DNA of 7,976 bases from positions 1 to 7,976 of the forward strand of contig JAGRAS010000060.1 in assembly GCA_020434465.1 (NCBI GenBank), given 5' to 3'. Source of the DNA: Bdellovibrionales bacterium. GTDB taxonomy: Bacteria > Bdellovibrionota > UBA2361 > JAGRAS01. Shown here piece after piece: positions 1-5,589 of this stretch. Both the position numbers and the translations under genes were made by a program. The notes under the pieces are model-generated. The model was given only the letters and a program-made list of their open reading frames with translations, did no database searches and had not been told where the DNA came from. Numbering within the stretch: the stretch's first letter is position 1; every line of letters begins with the position of its first letter.

Positions 1-529
1 CGATCTCAAAATCATTTGGCTCGCGGCCCAAACCTGCGTAAAGTGCTTCAAAAGCTTTCTTATATTGGTCTGATCTACTACGTACTAAATGAGGAACCCA
101 GTCTCGACTTATTAAGCCATCGAGCATTTCCCTTCTTATTCTGTGTGAGGCGAATGTTTTGAATTCGATGCCTTTTTTTTCATCAAAGGTCTCCACAGCT
201 TTCATAAAACCGACAAAACCATCACTTATGAGATCTCCTACTTCAACTGGATTTGGCATTGAAGAAGCTAATCTTTTAGCAATGTATATAATTAAAGGTT
301 CATATTTTTTAGCAAGAAGTTCAAAAAGCTCTCCCCTTCCAGACCTCTTATATGCTCGCAAGGCATTTACAACATTTGGTGAATCAATATCAAAGCTACG
401 TAAATTAATATCTAGTATTGACGCTTGGCTTAATAGATCTGCTTCGTATTTCTTTAAAGATTCAATGTCTTCAGGATCTTCTATATCCCCTCTCTCTTGG
501 CCGCATCTAACTATTTTTTTTTGCTGCAT
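1..529 (-). CDS. RNA polymerase sigma factor, FliA/WhiG (sigma-28-like) family, C-terminus cut by window edge
   Basis: The product directs RNA polymerase to a specific promoter class. In this family the targets are usually flagellar/motility or developmental genes. Translating the minus strand gives 176 residues open at the left edge. Residues ~58-150 are a sigma-70 region 1.2/2 core: AYKRSGRGELFELLAKKYEP, then IAKRLASSMP, GDLISDGFVGFMKAVETFD (~98-117), GIEFKTFASHRIRREMLDGL (~120-139), and SRDWVPHLVR (~141-150), which is close to the family signature R-(S/x)-x-DW-(V/I)-P-R. Region 3 begins around 153 and breaks off at GREPNDFEI. Region 4 is outside the window. An N-terminal extension of about 55 charged residues precedes the core, and typical FliA proteins lack it. 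The start is at the second of two adjacent ATGs (532 and 529), because GGAAG at 535-539 lies 5 nt from the second and only 2 from the first. The family assignment is firm. FliA as opposed to a WhiG-like or stationary-phase paralogue is open. Confidence 0.88.
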   Translation of the reverse strand, partial: MQQKKIVRCGQERGDIEDPEDIESLKKYEADLLSQASILDINLRSFDIDSPNVVNALRAYKRSGRGELFELLAKKYEPLIIYIAKRLASSMPNPVEVGDLISDGFVGFMKAVETFDEKKGIEFKTFASHRIRREMLDGLISRDWVPHLVRSRSDQYKKAFEALYAGLGREPNDFEI

Positions 530-553
530 CATTACTTCCAACAAAAACTGTAA

Positions 554-580
554 ATTTTAAAAAACATTTCAGAGTGTAAA
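554..580 (-). promoter_or_regulatory. Possible sigma-70-like promoter of the sigma-factor gene
   Basis: On the minus strand TTTACA (580-575) is followed after 15 nt by TAAAAT (559-554). Each hexamer matches the housekeeping consensus at five of six positions, but the spacer is shorter than the usual 16-18. Transcription would begin near 547 and leave a leader of about 15-20 nt before the GGAAG ribosome site. In AT-rich DNA such matches also occur by chance. Confidence 0.28.
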
Positions 581-583
581 CAA

Positions 584-712
584 TTGAGAAAGCACTTAGA
601 GATAAGCAGGTTAGCATACCTGGGAGCAACTTCCTCCGGCATTAAGATTACTACTGCTGAAAAGCTAAATCAAATTCTAGATAGAGACCTAATTGTTAGT
701 GAAATCAATTAA
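584..712 (+). pseudogene. Short coding-like frame or gene remnant, 42 codons
   Basis: A plus-strand frame open from the stop at 551 reads, from a TTG at 584, LRKHLEISRLAYLGATSSGI followed by a KITTAEKLNQIL-type helix, and ends at TAA 710-712. Its composition is protein-like: amphipathic, with no run of Cys/Phe/Lys typical of noise. The LEISRLAYLGATSSGI stretch faintly resembles a helix-turn-helix. It has no good Shine-Dalgarno and no ATG, and it runs antisense to the leader of the sigma gene. It could be the C-terminal scar of a decayed gene, a small protein, or chance. I do not recognise it. Confidence 0.2.
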
Positions 713-754
713 ATCTCTCAATGTAGTGCTCGATATCACCCTGATAAATAGCAA

Positions 755-768
755 AAAAGTGGGTGGTA
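755..768 (+). repeat. Copy 1 of the AAAAGTGGRTGGTA repeat
   Basis: AAAAGTGGGTGGTA matches 13 of 14 bases of the copy at 4350-4363 in the same orientation. A shorter relative (GGGTGGTA) lies on the minus strand at 4171-4164. All copies are intergenic and bracket the large gene. A 14-base near-match somewhere in 8 kb is not rare, so significance rests on the copies being confined to the two intergenic regions. Confidence 0.4.
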
Positions 769-803
769 TAGATTTCGGATAAGCTTTGCCAGTTTCTTAG
801 TTT

Positions 804-3800
804 CTAATCCTGACATGGATTATCAGCAGACCATGGCCTTGCCTTAAATCTCCAGCCGCTAAACCAAGAATTAAGTGCTGCTTCACCTTCGGCTTGCGAA
901 CAGACTTTAGTTCCGTCGGCAAGAGTTGAGCATTCACTGCTATTTGCTGGTGCAGAAACTTGTAAGTTAACTAACTGCACAACTGTTAGTGCTGCAAGCT
1001 TATTTCCAAGCCAGCCATTACAAGATCCATCAGGAACGCTAGATGAAGCTTCACAAGGATCATTTATTCTTCTTTCATACTCATGTTCCTCATCGTCTCC
1101 AAAACCTCCGTAAGGTGAGGGAACTCCGTTGGTATCAATTTTTACACAATATTTAGTTGTACCTGCTACATCCTCGTCTCTTGGAATAATTAGAGCCATC
1201 GCTGCAGCAAAGTAGCGATTCTGTCTACTAGCAGGCCAGCCGGTGTGAATATAGCTAACCGAATCTACAGTCAAAGGCTTCCATGCATCTTCACAGGCTG
1301 GATGATCAGCACAGTTTGCATCATCACAATCTGTAAAACCATCAAAGTCATTATCTTCTCCATCCTCGCAGCAGTTTTCTCTTAGCACGCAGCTATTAGC
1401 AGCAGCAGTTAAAGTGCGAAGCATCGCAGGTTCAGCCTCAGCATTACAACTTGCACAATCACTTGCTATCTCACCCTCAACTTCATCTGTATAATTTCCG
1501 CTTGGTTCTTTTTTACCAGCACCCATAACACCACCAGTAATACGGAAAAAGTCTCCAGGATCACACTGTGAACTACCTACAACAGTGATAGTTTTTTCTG
1601 TAGTAATTAATTCAGAACTTACAGGAGATCTAGTTGAATCTGCGATCTCTATACAGGGATGTGGATCCCAATGATATTGAAAATCACAATCCTCTTCATT
1701 TTCCTCATCTACACCTAGTAGATCAATTGAAGCAGTTGTAGATTCACCTTTTGCTAAAACAGTTTTACCCAAAGTTACTTTTACACCTTCAGCGTCGAGG
1801 CAAGTAATATCAACTTCTGCAGTGATCTCACCAAGTGGGTTTTGGTTCTCTTTAGAGCGAACCTTTAAAGTTACTTCTTCATGTCTTTCATCACCAAGTT
1901 TGTCTTTATCAAAAGCAAAAAATCTTCCTTTTGGTCCTTCGTCATAAACTTCGGTGTTCGGCTTAACTTCATCACTACCACTATGACCAGCAGTCATCTC
2001 TCCAATTAGGCCGGGATAATTCCAGGCAAACTCAAGACATGGAACCGCTTTGTCAAAAGCATTAAAAACTTGCTTATTAGTTTTTTTGAAATCTAACTCG
2101 TAAGAAACAACTTCCCCTGGTAGTAATTTCACCGATAAAGGTCTTAAAGCATTTTCATTAACTGCTAGACCTCCTGCTTCACCATACCCTCGCTCACCTT
2201 TAGATCTTCTATTAAAAGATTCTCCAAGAGGGCCTGTTAAGTCCTCTACGGAAGTAGATTGATAAGCCTCTCGGGTAGTGTTCCCCTCTGCAAGTAAGCT
2301 ACAGAAAAGAGCTTTACCTCTTTCTTTGGCATAAGTTGTATCAACTGCTTTTGAGAAGCCAAAAAAATCAGAGGCACCCTTACTAAGAAAAGCGTTAGAC
2401 ATAGTATCGTTATTATTACTATGGCAGAAGCCGCCCCAAACAATTGAATTTGAGAAGCTTCCAGTTAGTCCGTTTATAAAGCGAGGGGTAACATAAAGTA
2501 TTCCATCGCCGAGACTAGTGTCTGCATCCCCGCTTTTAAAAGTTATCTTCTTAGCAAGAATTTCTTCAGCATATTTTACAAGATTGTCATTTGTAGATTT
2601 TTCTATACTTTGAAATGAAACTTCACCTCTTCTGTTAACACTTCCGTGAGTGACCATAATAATTGTGTCATAAGCTGTAAGATTACTTAGACTTGGTATA
2701 TTAGCTGCTGATTCCCTAAGCACACTAACATCAAAATCACCAATATTTTTAAAAAGTTCCTCTAAAGTGTAAGATTCTGAATTATCACCAAAGTATCCTG
2801 TATCCCAAATAAATACTTTGTTTGTGCCTGATCTCATAGAAGTTTGAATAGGTGTTTCGTTAATGACTGCTGAGAAAGTTTCGTGATCAAATGGTATTGA
2901 ACCCTCTCTTTCAGATAGCATTAAGCCACCTTCAAAACCAAACTTATAAATTATATCAATGTCTAGATTATTTGCAGCAACACTTGCGTCTTCAACATTC
3001 TTTAGTTTTCTAATCGCTCTAGCAGTTTCAACTCGTGCCTCATAAGTGTCACCATACTGAGCTTTTTTCTGTGACCAGATTTCTTGAGCTTTCTTTTGGG
3101 TTTCTTCAATTTTTTCGAAGAAAGATTGAGTAAGTTTTTTATCATTTACAACTTCAATCTCAGCTCCAGGAGTGCTTAAAGTTCCACCACTAGAGTTTCT
3201 AAGACTGCCAGTGGTTGTTGCAATATAAGTAGTATTCTTTTTAGCATTAAATTGAAATGAGCCTGTATATACTCCATCGCCAGCAATTTCGTCAGGAGCT
3301 GATCCTTTGTCGTTTAGTTCTGCAACTGGAGCACCTTTTGGTTTTCCGTTTTTAGATAAGGCATATAGCTCAAGAGAAGCTGGCACTGGACTAACGGAAG
3401 GATCTACAGAAACAGTAACAATCACTTCATTACTAGTGCCTTTAAAAACTCCTTGTGGCGACATTATTGGGGCATATTGGTTTAAGCAGCTAGTCGATTT
3501 GCCGCTTGAAGTATATTTAAAACTTTGCTTTCTTTTTTTTCTGCTTACAGCACCATTTTTTCTATTTGCTTTTCGTTTTATTGGAGAAATGCTGCAATAA
3601 GAAGAATTGGCATCAAAGCTTAATTGAACAAGAGTTGGTATGGAAATACTTCCTAGAGTAAGTCTTTTCCCAATAAAAATAGCTTTGCCATTTTTTGTAT
3701 TAATTTTTGCTTTAACTATTCCGCTAACACCTTTAGAGCCTTTATAAATCAAATTACCAGAATTTCCTTTTTGGCTAAAATCTTCAAGATTTAGACTTTG

Positions 3801-4010
3801 TTCAAAGTTATCTACTCGTAAAGTTAAGCTGGCAGCAGATAAAATTTCATTCGTATCTACAGTTCCCTTTACAACAAAACTATCAGTCTTTTTTGGGTTT
3901 ACCTTTATATTAACTTTATTTACCCAGTCTGCTTTAGCAGAGCTTAAAAGCAGAATATTAAAGAATAAAATTAAGAAAATTGTATTAATGTTTTGAGAAA
4001 GTCTTGTCAT
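804..4010 (-). CDS. Exported modular protein with Ig-like, caspase-like (clan CD) and Cys/Asp-rich metal-binding regions
   Basis: Predicted 1068 residues. A Sec signal peptide spans 1-27 (hydrophobic IFLILFFNILLL, cleavage AKA|D). Next come a beta-rich domain (~28-135), a very basic linker (~144-162, KRKANRK...RKKRKQ), and an Ig-like domain (~180-290) ending in the DKGSAPDEIAGDGVYTGSF signature seen in choice-of-anchor/Ig-like modules. A charged helical stretch (~291-345) follows. Residues ~350-600 look like a caspase-haemoglobinase fold: strand KVFIWDTGYFG, strand FDVSVLRE, AYDTIIMVTHGS with His455-Gly456, then SIVWGGFCHS with Cys529, and a helix with KGASDFFGF and ...TTREAY as in CHAT/gingipain relatives. 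After that come Ig-like strands and a Cys-rich segment at ~880-906 (DGEDNDFDGFTDCDD, likely Ca-binding), then a unique Cys-containing tail with no membrane anchor. The likely role is an exported cysteine peptidase, inferred. Start: ATG 4010 with GAGGTG 10 nt upstream. A TTG at 4028 would overlap that site and add six residues before the signal peptide. Confidence 0.82.
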   Translation of the reverse strand: MTRLSQNINTIFLILFFNILLLSSAKADWVNKVNIKVNPKKTDSFVVKGTVDTNEILSAASLTLRVDNFEQSLNLEDFSQKGNSGNLIYKGSKGVSGIVKAKINTKNGKAIFIGKRLTLGSISIPTLVQLSFDANSSYCSISPIKRKANRKNGAVSRKKRKQSFKYTSSGKSTSCLNQYAPIMSPQGVFKGTSNEVIVTVSVDPSVSPVPASLELYALSKNGKPKGAPVAELNDKGSAPDEIAGDGVYTGSFQFNAKKNTTYIATTTGSLRNSSGGTLSTPGAEIEVVNDKKLTQSFFEKIEETQKKAQEIWSQKKAQYGDTYEARVETARAIRKLKNVEDASVAANNLDIDIIYKFGFEGGLMLSEREGSIPFDHETFSAVINETPIQTSMRSGTNKVFIWDTGYFGDNSESYTLEELFKNIGDFDVSVLRESAANIPSLSNLTAYDTIIMVTHGSVNRRGEVSFQSIEKSTNDNLVKYAEEILAKKITFKSGDADTSLGDGILYVTPRFINGLTGSFSNSIVWGGFCHSNNNDTMSNAFLSKGASDFFGFSKAVDTTYAKERGKALFCSLLAEGNTTREAYQSTSVEDLTGPLGESFNRRSKGERGYGEAGGLAVNENALRPLSVKLLPGEVVSYELDFKKTNKQVFNAFDKAVPCLEFAWNYPGLIGEMTAGHSGSDEVKPNTEVYDEGPKGRFFAFDKDKLGDERHEEVTLKVRSKENQNPLGEITAEVDITCLDAEGVKVTLGKTVLAKGESTTASIDLLGVDEENEEDCDFQYHWDPHPCIEIADSTRSPVSSELITTEKTITVVGSSQCDPGDFFRITGGVMGAGKKEPSGNYTDEVEGEIASDCASCNAEAEPAMLRTLTAAANSCVLRENCCEDGEDNDFDGFTDCDDANCADHPACEDAWKPLTVDSVSYIHTGWPASRQNRYFAAAMALIIPRDEDVAGTTKYCVKIDTNGVPSPYGGFGDDEEHEYERRINDPCEASSSVPDGSCNGWLGNKLAALTVVQLVNLQVSAPANSSECSTLADGTKVCSQAEGEAALNSWFSGWRFKARPWSADNPCQD

Positions 4011-4020
4011 GATTTTAAGG

Positions 4021-4026
4021 CACCTC
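4021..4026 (-). promoter_or_regulatory. Ribosome binding site that fixes the start of the large gene
   Basis: GAGGTG on the minus strand lies 10 nt before ATG 4010. It overlaps the alternative TTG (4028-4026), so it argues for the ATG. Starting there also places the hydrophobic signal-peptide core at residues 11-22, as expected. Confidence 0.6.
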
Positions 4027-4058
4027 AAAAAAAAGACTGAGATTTTAAGATTACGTGA

Positions 4059-4087
4059 ATACTATCTTATTTTGGTCTTTTATTCAA
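4059..4087 (-). promoter_or_regulatory. Putative sigma-70-type promoter of the large exported protein
   Basis: On the minus strand TTGAAT (4087-4082) is separated by exactly 17 nt from TAGTAT (4064-4059). Each hexamer matches consensus at four of six positions and the spacing is ideal. The predicted start near 4052 gives a leader of about 42 nt containing the GAGGTG ribosome site. No sigma-28-type promoter is visible here, so nothing ties this gene to the neighbouring sigma factor. Confidence 0.42.
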
Positions 4088-4114
4088 AAAAATGATTTAC
4101 GACAATAATATATC

Positions 4115-4140
4115 AAGCCTCTTCGGCTTATCCGAAGCCT
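4115..4140. repeat. Compact set of mutually exclusive stems (AAGCC-GGCTT-AAGCC)
   Basis: AAGCCT occurs at 4115-4120 and 4135-4140 on either side of GGCTT (4125-4129), which can pair with either flank. A third option is CTTCGG (4121-4126) with CCGAAG (4132-4137), a 6-bp stem with a 5-nt loop. No T-run follows on either strand, so this is not a classical terminator. It lies upstream of the putative promoter of the large gene and could be a protein-binding site or a repeat end. The 12-mer TTCGGATAAGCC inside it (minus strand) recurs without its last base at 774-784 on the plus strand. Confidence 0.4.
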
Positions 4141-4159
4141 AAGAACCTGTTAAAGACCT

Positions 4160-4367
4160 CTAGTACCACCCTCATTTATAGTAATTTCTAAATCCAATTA
4201 ATAGATCTACTAAAAGTCCATCCACAAACTATCGATATAGGTATGCGTTCTTGGATTTATACATACGACTTTGTCTGGGCATTTTTAATTTCTTCCTTAC
4301 TGTTTTAAGTATTCTATGGAAACTATGGTTTGTTGACTAATTTGAGGAGAAAAGTGGATGGTACCAG
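4160..4367. repeat. Imperfect 14-bp inverted repeat bounding 208 bases; possible mobile-element remnant
   Basis: CTAGTACCACCCTC (4160-4173) and the reverse complement of GTGGATGGTACCAG (4354-4367) match at 11 of 14 positions. The enclosed DNA carries no intact frame. The right arm overlaps copy 2 of the AAAAGTGGRTGGTA repeat. The arrangement would fit a small non-autonomous element or an IS scar, but I cannot see a clear target-site duplication. Confidence 0.3.
4350..4363 (+). repeat. Copy 2 of the AAAAGTGGRTGGTA repeat
   Basis: AAAAGTGGATGGTA differs at one position from the copy at 755-768 and has the same orientation. Together the two copies bracket the large exported-protein gene and its promoter. 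Confidence 0.4.
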
Positions 4368-4456
4368 TTGTCATAAGTAAGTTTTTTCGAAATCACTATT
4401 CGATAAATATATGTATTTAATAAATTTTTATAAAAAATGTGCTTTACATTCTAAAT

Positions 4457-4462
4457 TATACT
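4457..4462 (+). promoter_or_regulatory. Candidate -10 box of the collagen-like gene
   Basis: TATACT matches the -10 consensus at five of six bases and lies about 80 nt before the ATG at 4541. No good -35 hexamer stands 16-18 nt upstream. The TTTACA at 4443-4448 is too close. The assignment is therefore weak in this A/T-rich stretch. Confidence 0.25.
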
Positions 4463-4540
4463 AAGATTACACAGAACGTTTTTGTTAATATTAAACTATT
4501 TTAGAAGTAGCTTTTTTAAAACTTAATTTATTGTGAAAAA

Positions 4541-5494
4541 ATGAAATATTTAAATAATACTCTACTAACATCTTTATCAATTGCAATTATTATTTTTGCT
4601 TTTACACCTGATAGTAGTGCTCAATGTCTTTCGCTTAAAAAAAGAAAAGGTAAGCTTATAGTTAAAGATGCTAAAGAGGATGGAAGCTGCCCCAAAAAAG
4701 CAATAGATCTTTCTGCTGTTGTTCAAAGTATCCAGTCCCAAAATGGAAGTGCTGGACCACAAGGTGAACAGGGTCCTCAAGGTAAGCAAGGGCCTCAGGG
4801 TTTACAAGGCCCCCAGGGCGAGCAAGGACCAGTTGGCGATCCTGGCCCTACTATGCAAAATATTGTAACAGTTTCGGCTTCAGGTGCTGACTTTGATAAT
4901 GTTGCTGATGCACTTGCTTCTATAAGCGATGCTTCTGATACTAATCCTTATGTAGTAGATGTTGGTCCAGGTGTTTATAATCTTTCCAACAGAATTACTG
5001 TTCCTTCTTATGTTCATCTTCGTGGTAATGGACCTGGGATAACTGTCTTAACTGGAACCGCTACAGGTTTTGGGTCAAGTAACGGTCTCGTAGTTTACAA
5101 TCCTAATACAATAATTTCTAATCTTAGCATAATTAATACTGGTGCTGGTACTGGCACTGGACAATTTGGTTTAAGTGGTATTTTTGTTGATAATGTTCGC
5201 TTTGATAATTTAGAAATCATTGTTTCAGGAGATGCTTCTACAGCTTATGGAATCTACCATCGAGTTGGGAGTCTAATAATGACTAACACTTTTATCTCAG
5301 TTGAAAGTAATGATACAAGCCCTACTCTAGTCGGAGTATTTGGTAATTTTGGAGGCGCTCATGTAAATATTACTAACACACGGATAGATGGTGTAAGCCA
5401 GGCAAATGCTGTATTTGTGAATAACGAAGCTTGTTACAATGTAAGTCTGGGAGATACTGGTATAGGAACTCAGTTAAACTCTAGTTGCGACTAG
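4541..5494 (+). CDS. Exported collagen-like stalk plus beta-helix (pectin-lyase-fold) protein
   Basis: The 317 residues start with a Sec signal peptide (1-27, cleavage SSA|Q). The Cys at 29 is not in a lipobox, because Gln precedes it, so this is probably not a lipoprotein. A short region with Cys29 and Cys50 leads into a helix-prone segment (~55-67) that could nucleate a trimer. Twelve uninterrupted Gly-X-Y triplets follow (69-104), rich in GPQ and GEQ/GKQ. From ~107 the protein reads like a right-handed beta-helix: SGADFDNVADAL, VVDVGPGVYNLS, ITVPSYVHLRGNGPGITVL, then repeated short strands with N/D/G turns to the end. No catalytic set of a polysaccharide lyase is apparent. The likely role is a trimeric surface or secreted fibre with a binding head, inferred. 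No Shine-Dalgarno precedes the ATG (TTATTGTGAAAAA), yet this start gives an ideal signal peptide. Host hydroxylation of proline is not implied. Confidence 0.85.
   Translation: MKYLNNTLLTSLSIAIIIFAFTPDSSAQCLSLKKRKGKLIVKDAKEDGSCPKKAIDLSAVVQSIQSQNGSAGPQGEQGPQGKQGPQGLQGPQGEQGPVGDPGPTMQNIVTVSASGADFDNVADALASISDASDTNPYVVDVGPGVYNLSNRITVPSYVHLRGNGPGITVLTGTATGFGSSNGLVVYNPNTIISNLSIINTGAGTGTGQFGLSGIFVDNVRFDNLEIIVSGDASTAYGIYHRVGSLIMTNTFISVESNDTSPTLVGVFGNFGGAHVNITNTRIDGVSQANAVFVNNEACYNVSLGDTGIGTQLNSSCD
4754..4825 (+). repeat. Four in-frame 18-bp repeats encoding GPQG(E/K/L)Q
   Basis: Codons 72-95 of the collagen-like gene encode GPQGEQ, GPQGKQ, GPQGLQ and GPQGEQ. The repeats differ at many synonymous positions (for example GGA/GGT/GGG/GGC glycine codons and CCA/CCT/CCC prolines). 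The peptide pattern is therefore kept while the DNA has diverged, which argues against a recent slippage expansion. Confidence 0.8.
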
Positions 5495-5511
5495 TAAGCT
5501 TTTAGTCTTTT
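5489..5511 (+). terminator. Weak possible terminator overlapping the stop of the collagen-like gene
   Basis: GACTA (5489-5493) can pair with TAGTC (5503-5507) across a 9-nt loop, and TTTT follows at 5508-5511. The stem is only 5 bp and includes the TAG stop codon. A second hairpin, CAAGCC (5534-5539) with GGCTTG (5552-5557) around a 12-nt loop, follows without a T-run. Either might reduce read-through into the desaturase gene, but neither is strong. Confidence 0.25.
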
Positions 5512-5589
5512 CACTCAGAACTTTAGAGTATTTCAAGCCTTTTCCAATTATGGCTTGCAGACTAAGACTTGGATCGATATAGACAATGC

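Larger units (their letters stand above)
533..803. other. 271-base gap between the large secreted protein gene and the sigma gene
   Basis: Both neighbours are on the minus strand. The gap holds the putative sigma promoter, the coding-like frame at 584-712, a small inverted repeat (CAGGT 607-611 / ACCTG 618-622, loop 6), and near 755-800 sequence blocks that recur upstream of the large gene. I see no intrinsic terminator behind the large gene's stop: there is no GC-rich hairpin followed by T's on the minus strand. Read-through into the sigma gene therefore cannot be excluded. Confidence 0.6.
4029..4540. other. 512-base divergent intergenic region
   Basis: It separates the minus-strand exported protein from the plus-strand collagen-like gene. 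It contains the putative promoter at 4059-4087, a set of alternative AAGCC/GGCTT stems at 4115-4140, and an imperfect inverted repeat bounding about 208 bases (4160-4367). To the right is very AT-rich DNA with a TATACT box. Between 4200 and 4315 one frame reads LIDLLKVHPQTIDIGMRSW before a hydrophobic run and a stop. That is too short and has no ribosome site, and it may be a decayed fragment. I see no convincing gene here. Confidence 0.6.

Noticed and set aside
159..560. Plus-strand frame of 133 codons over the sigma gene
   Set aside because: It is antisense to a clearly recognisable FliA/WhiG sigma factor, and its peptide is Ser/Phe-rich as expected of a shadow frame.
532..642. Minus-strand 36-codon frame (MPEEVAPRYANLLISKCFLN...) ending at the sigma start
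   Set aside because: No ribosome site precedes its ATG, the composition is Cys/Phe-rich like noise, and the TAA-ATG contact is easily produced by the ATGATG start.
2246..2443. Minus-strand 65-codon frame inside the large exported protein gene
   Set aside because: It lies in another frame of the Cys529 region of a well-supported protein, and its sequence has no recognisable features or ribosome site.
3307..3600. Plus-strand 97-codon frame with a hydrophobic end
   Set aside because: It is antisense to the Ig-like and basic-linker part of the large gene. The Phe/Leu run is the complement of Lys-rich codons.
4011..4028. TTG at 4028 as the start of the large gene
   Set aside because: It lies inside the GAGGTG ribosome site of the ATG at 4010 and would add residues before an already complete signal peptide.
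4541..4630. Lipoprotein signal at Cys29 of the collagen-like protein
   Set aside because: The residues before Cys are S-S-A-Q, and Gln at the -1 position does not fit a lipobox. Cleavage after SSA by signal peptidase I is more likely.
4577..4789. Minus-strand 70-codon frame
   Set aside because: It is antisense to the signal peptide and collagen-like start of the 4541-5494 gene.
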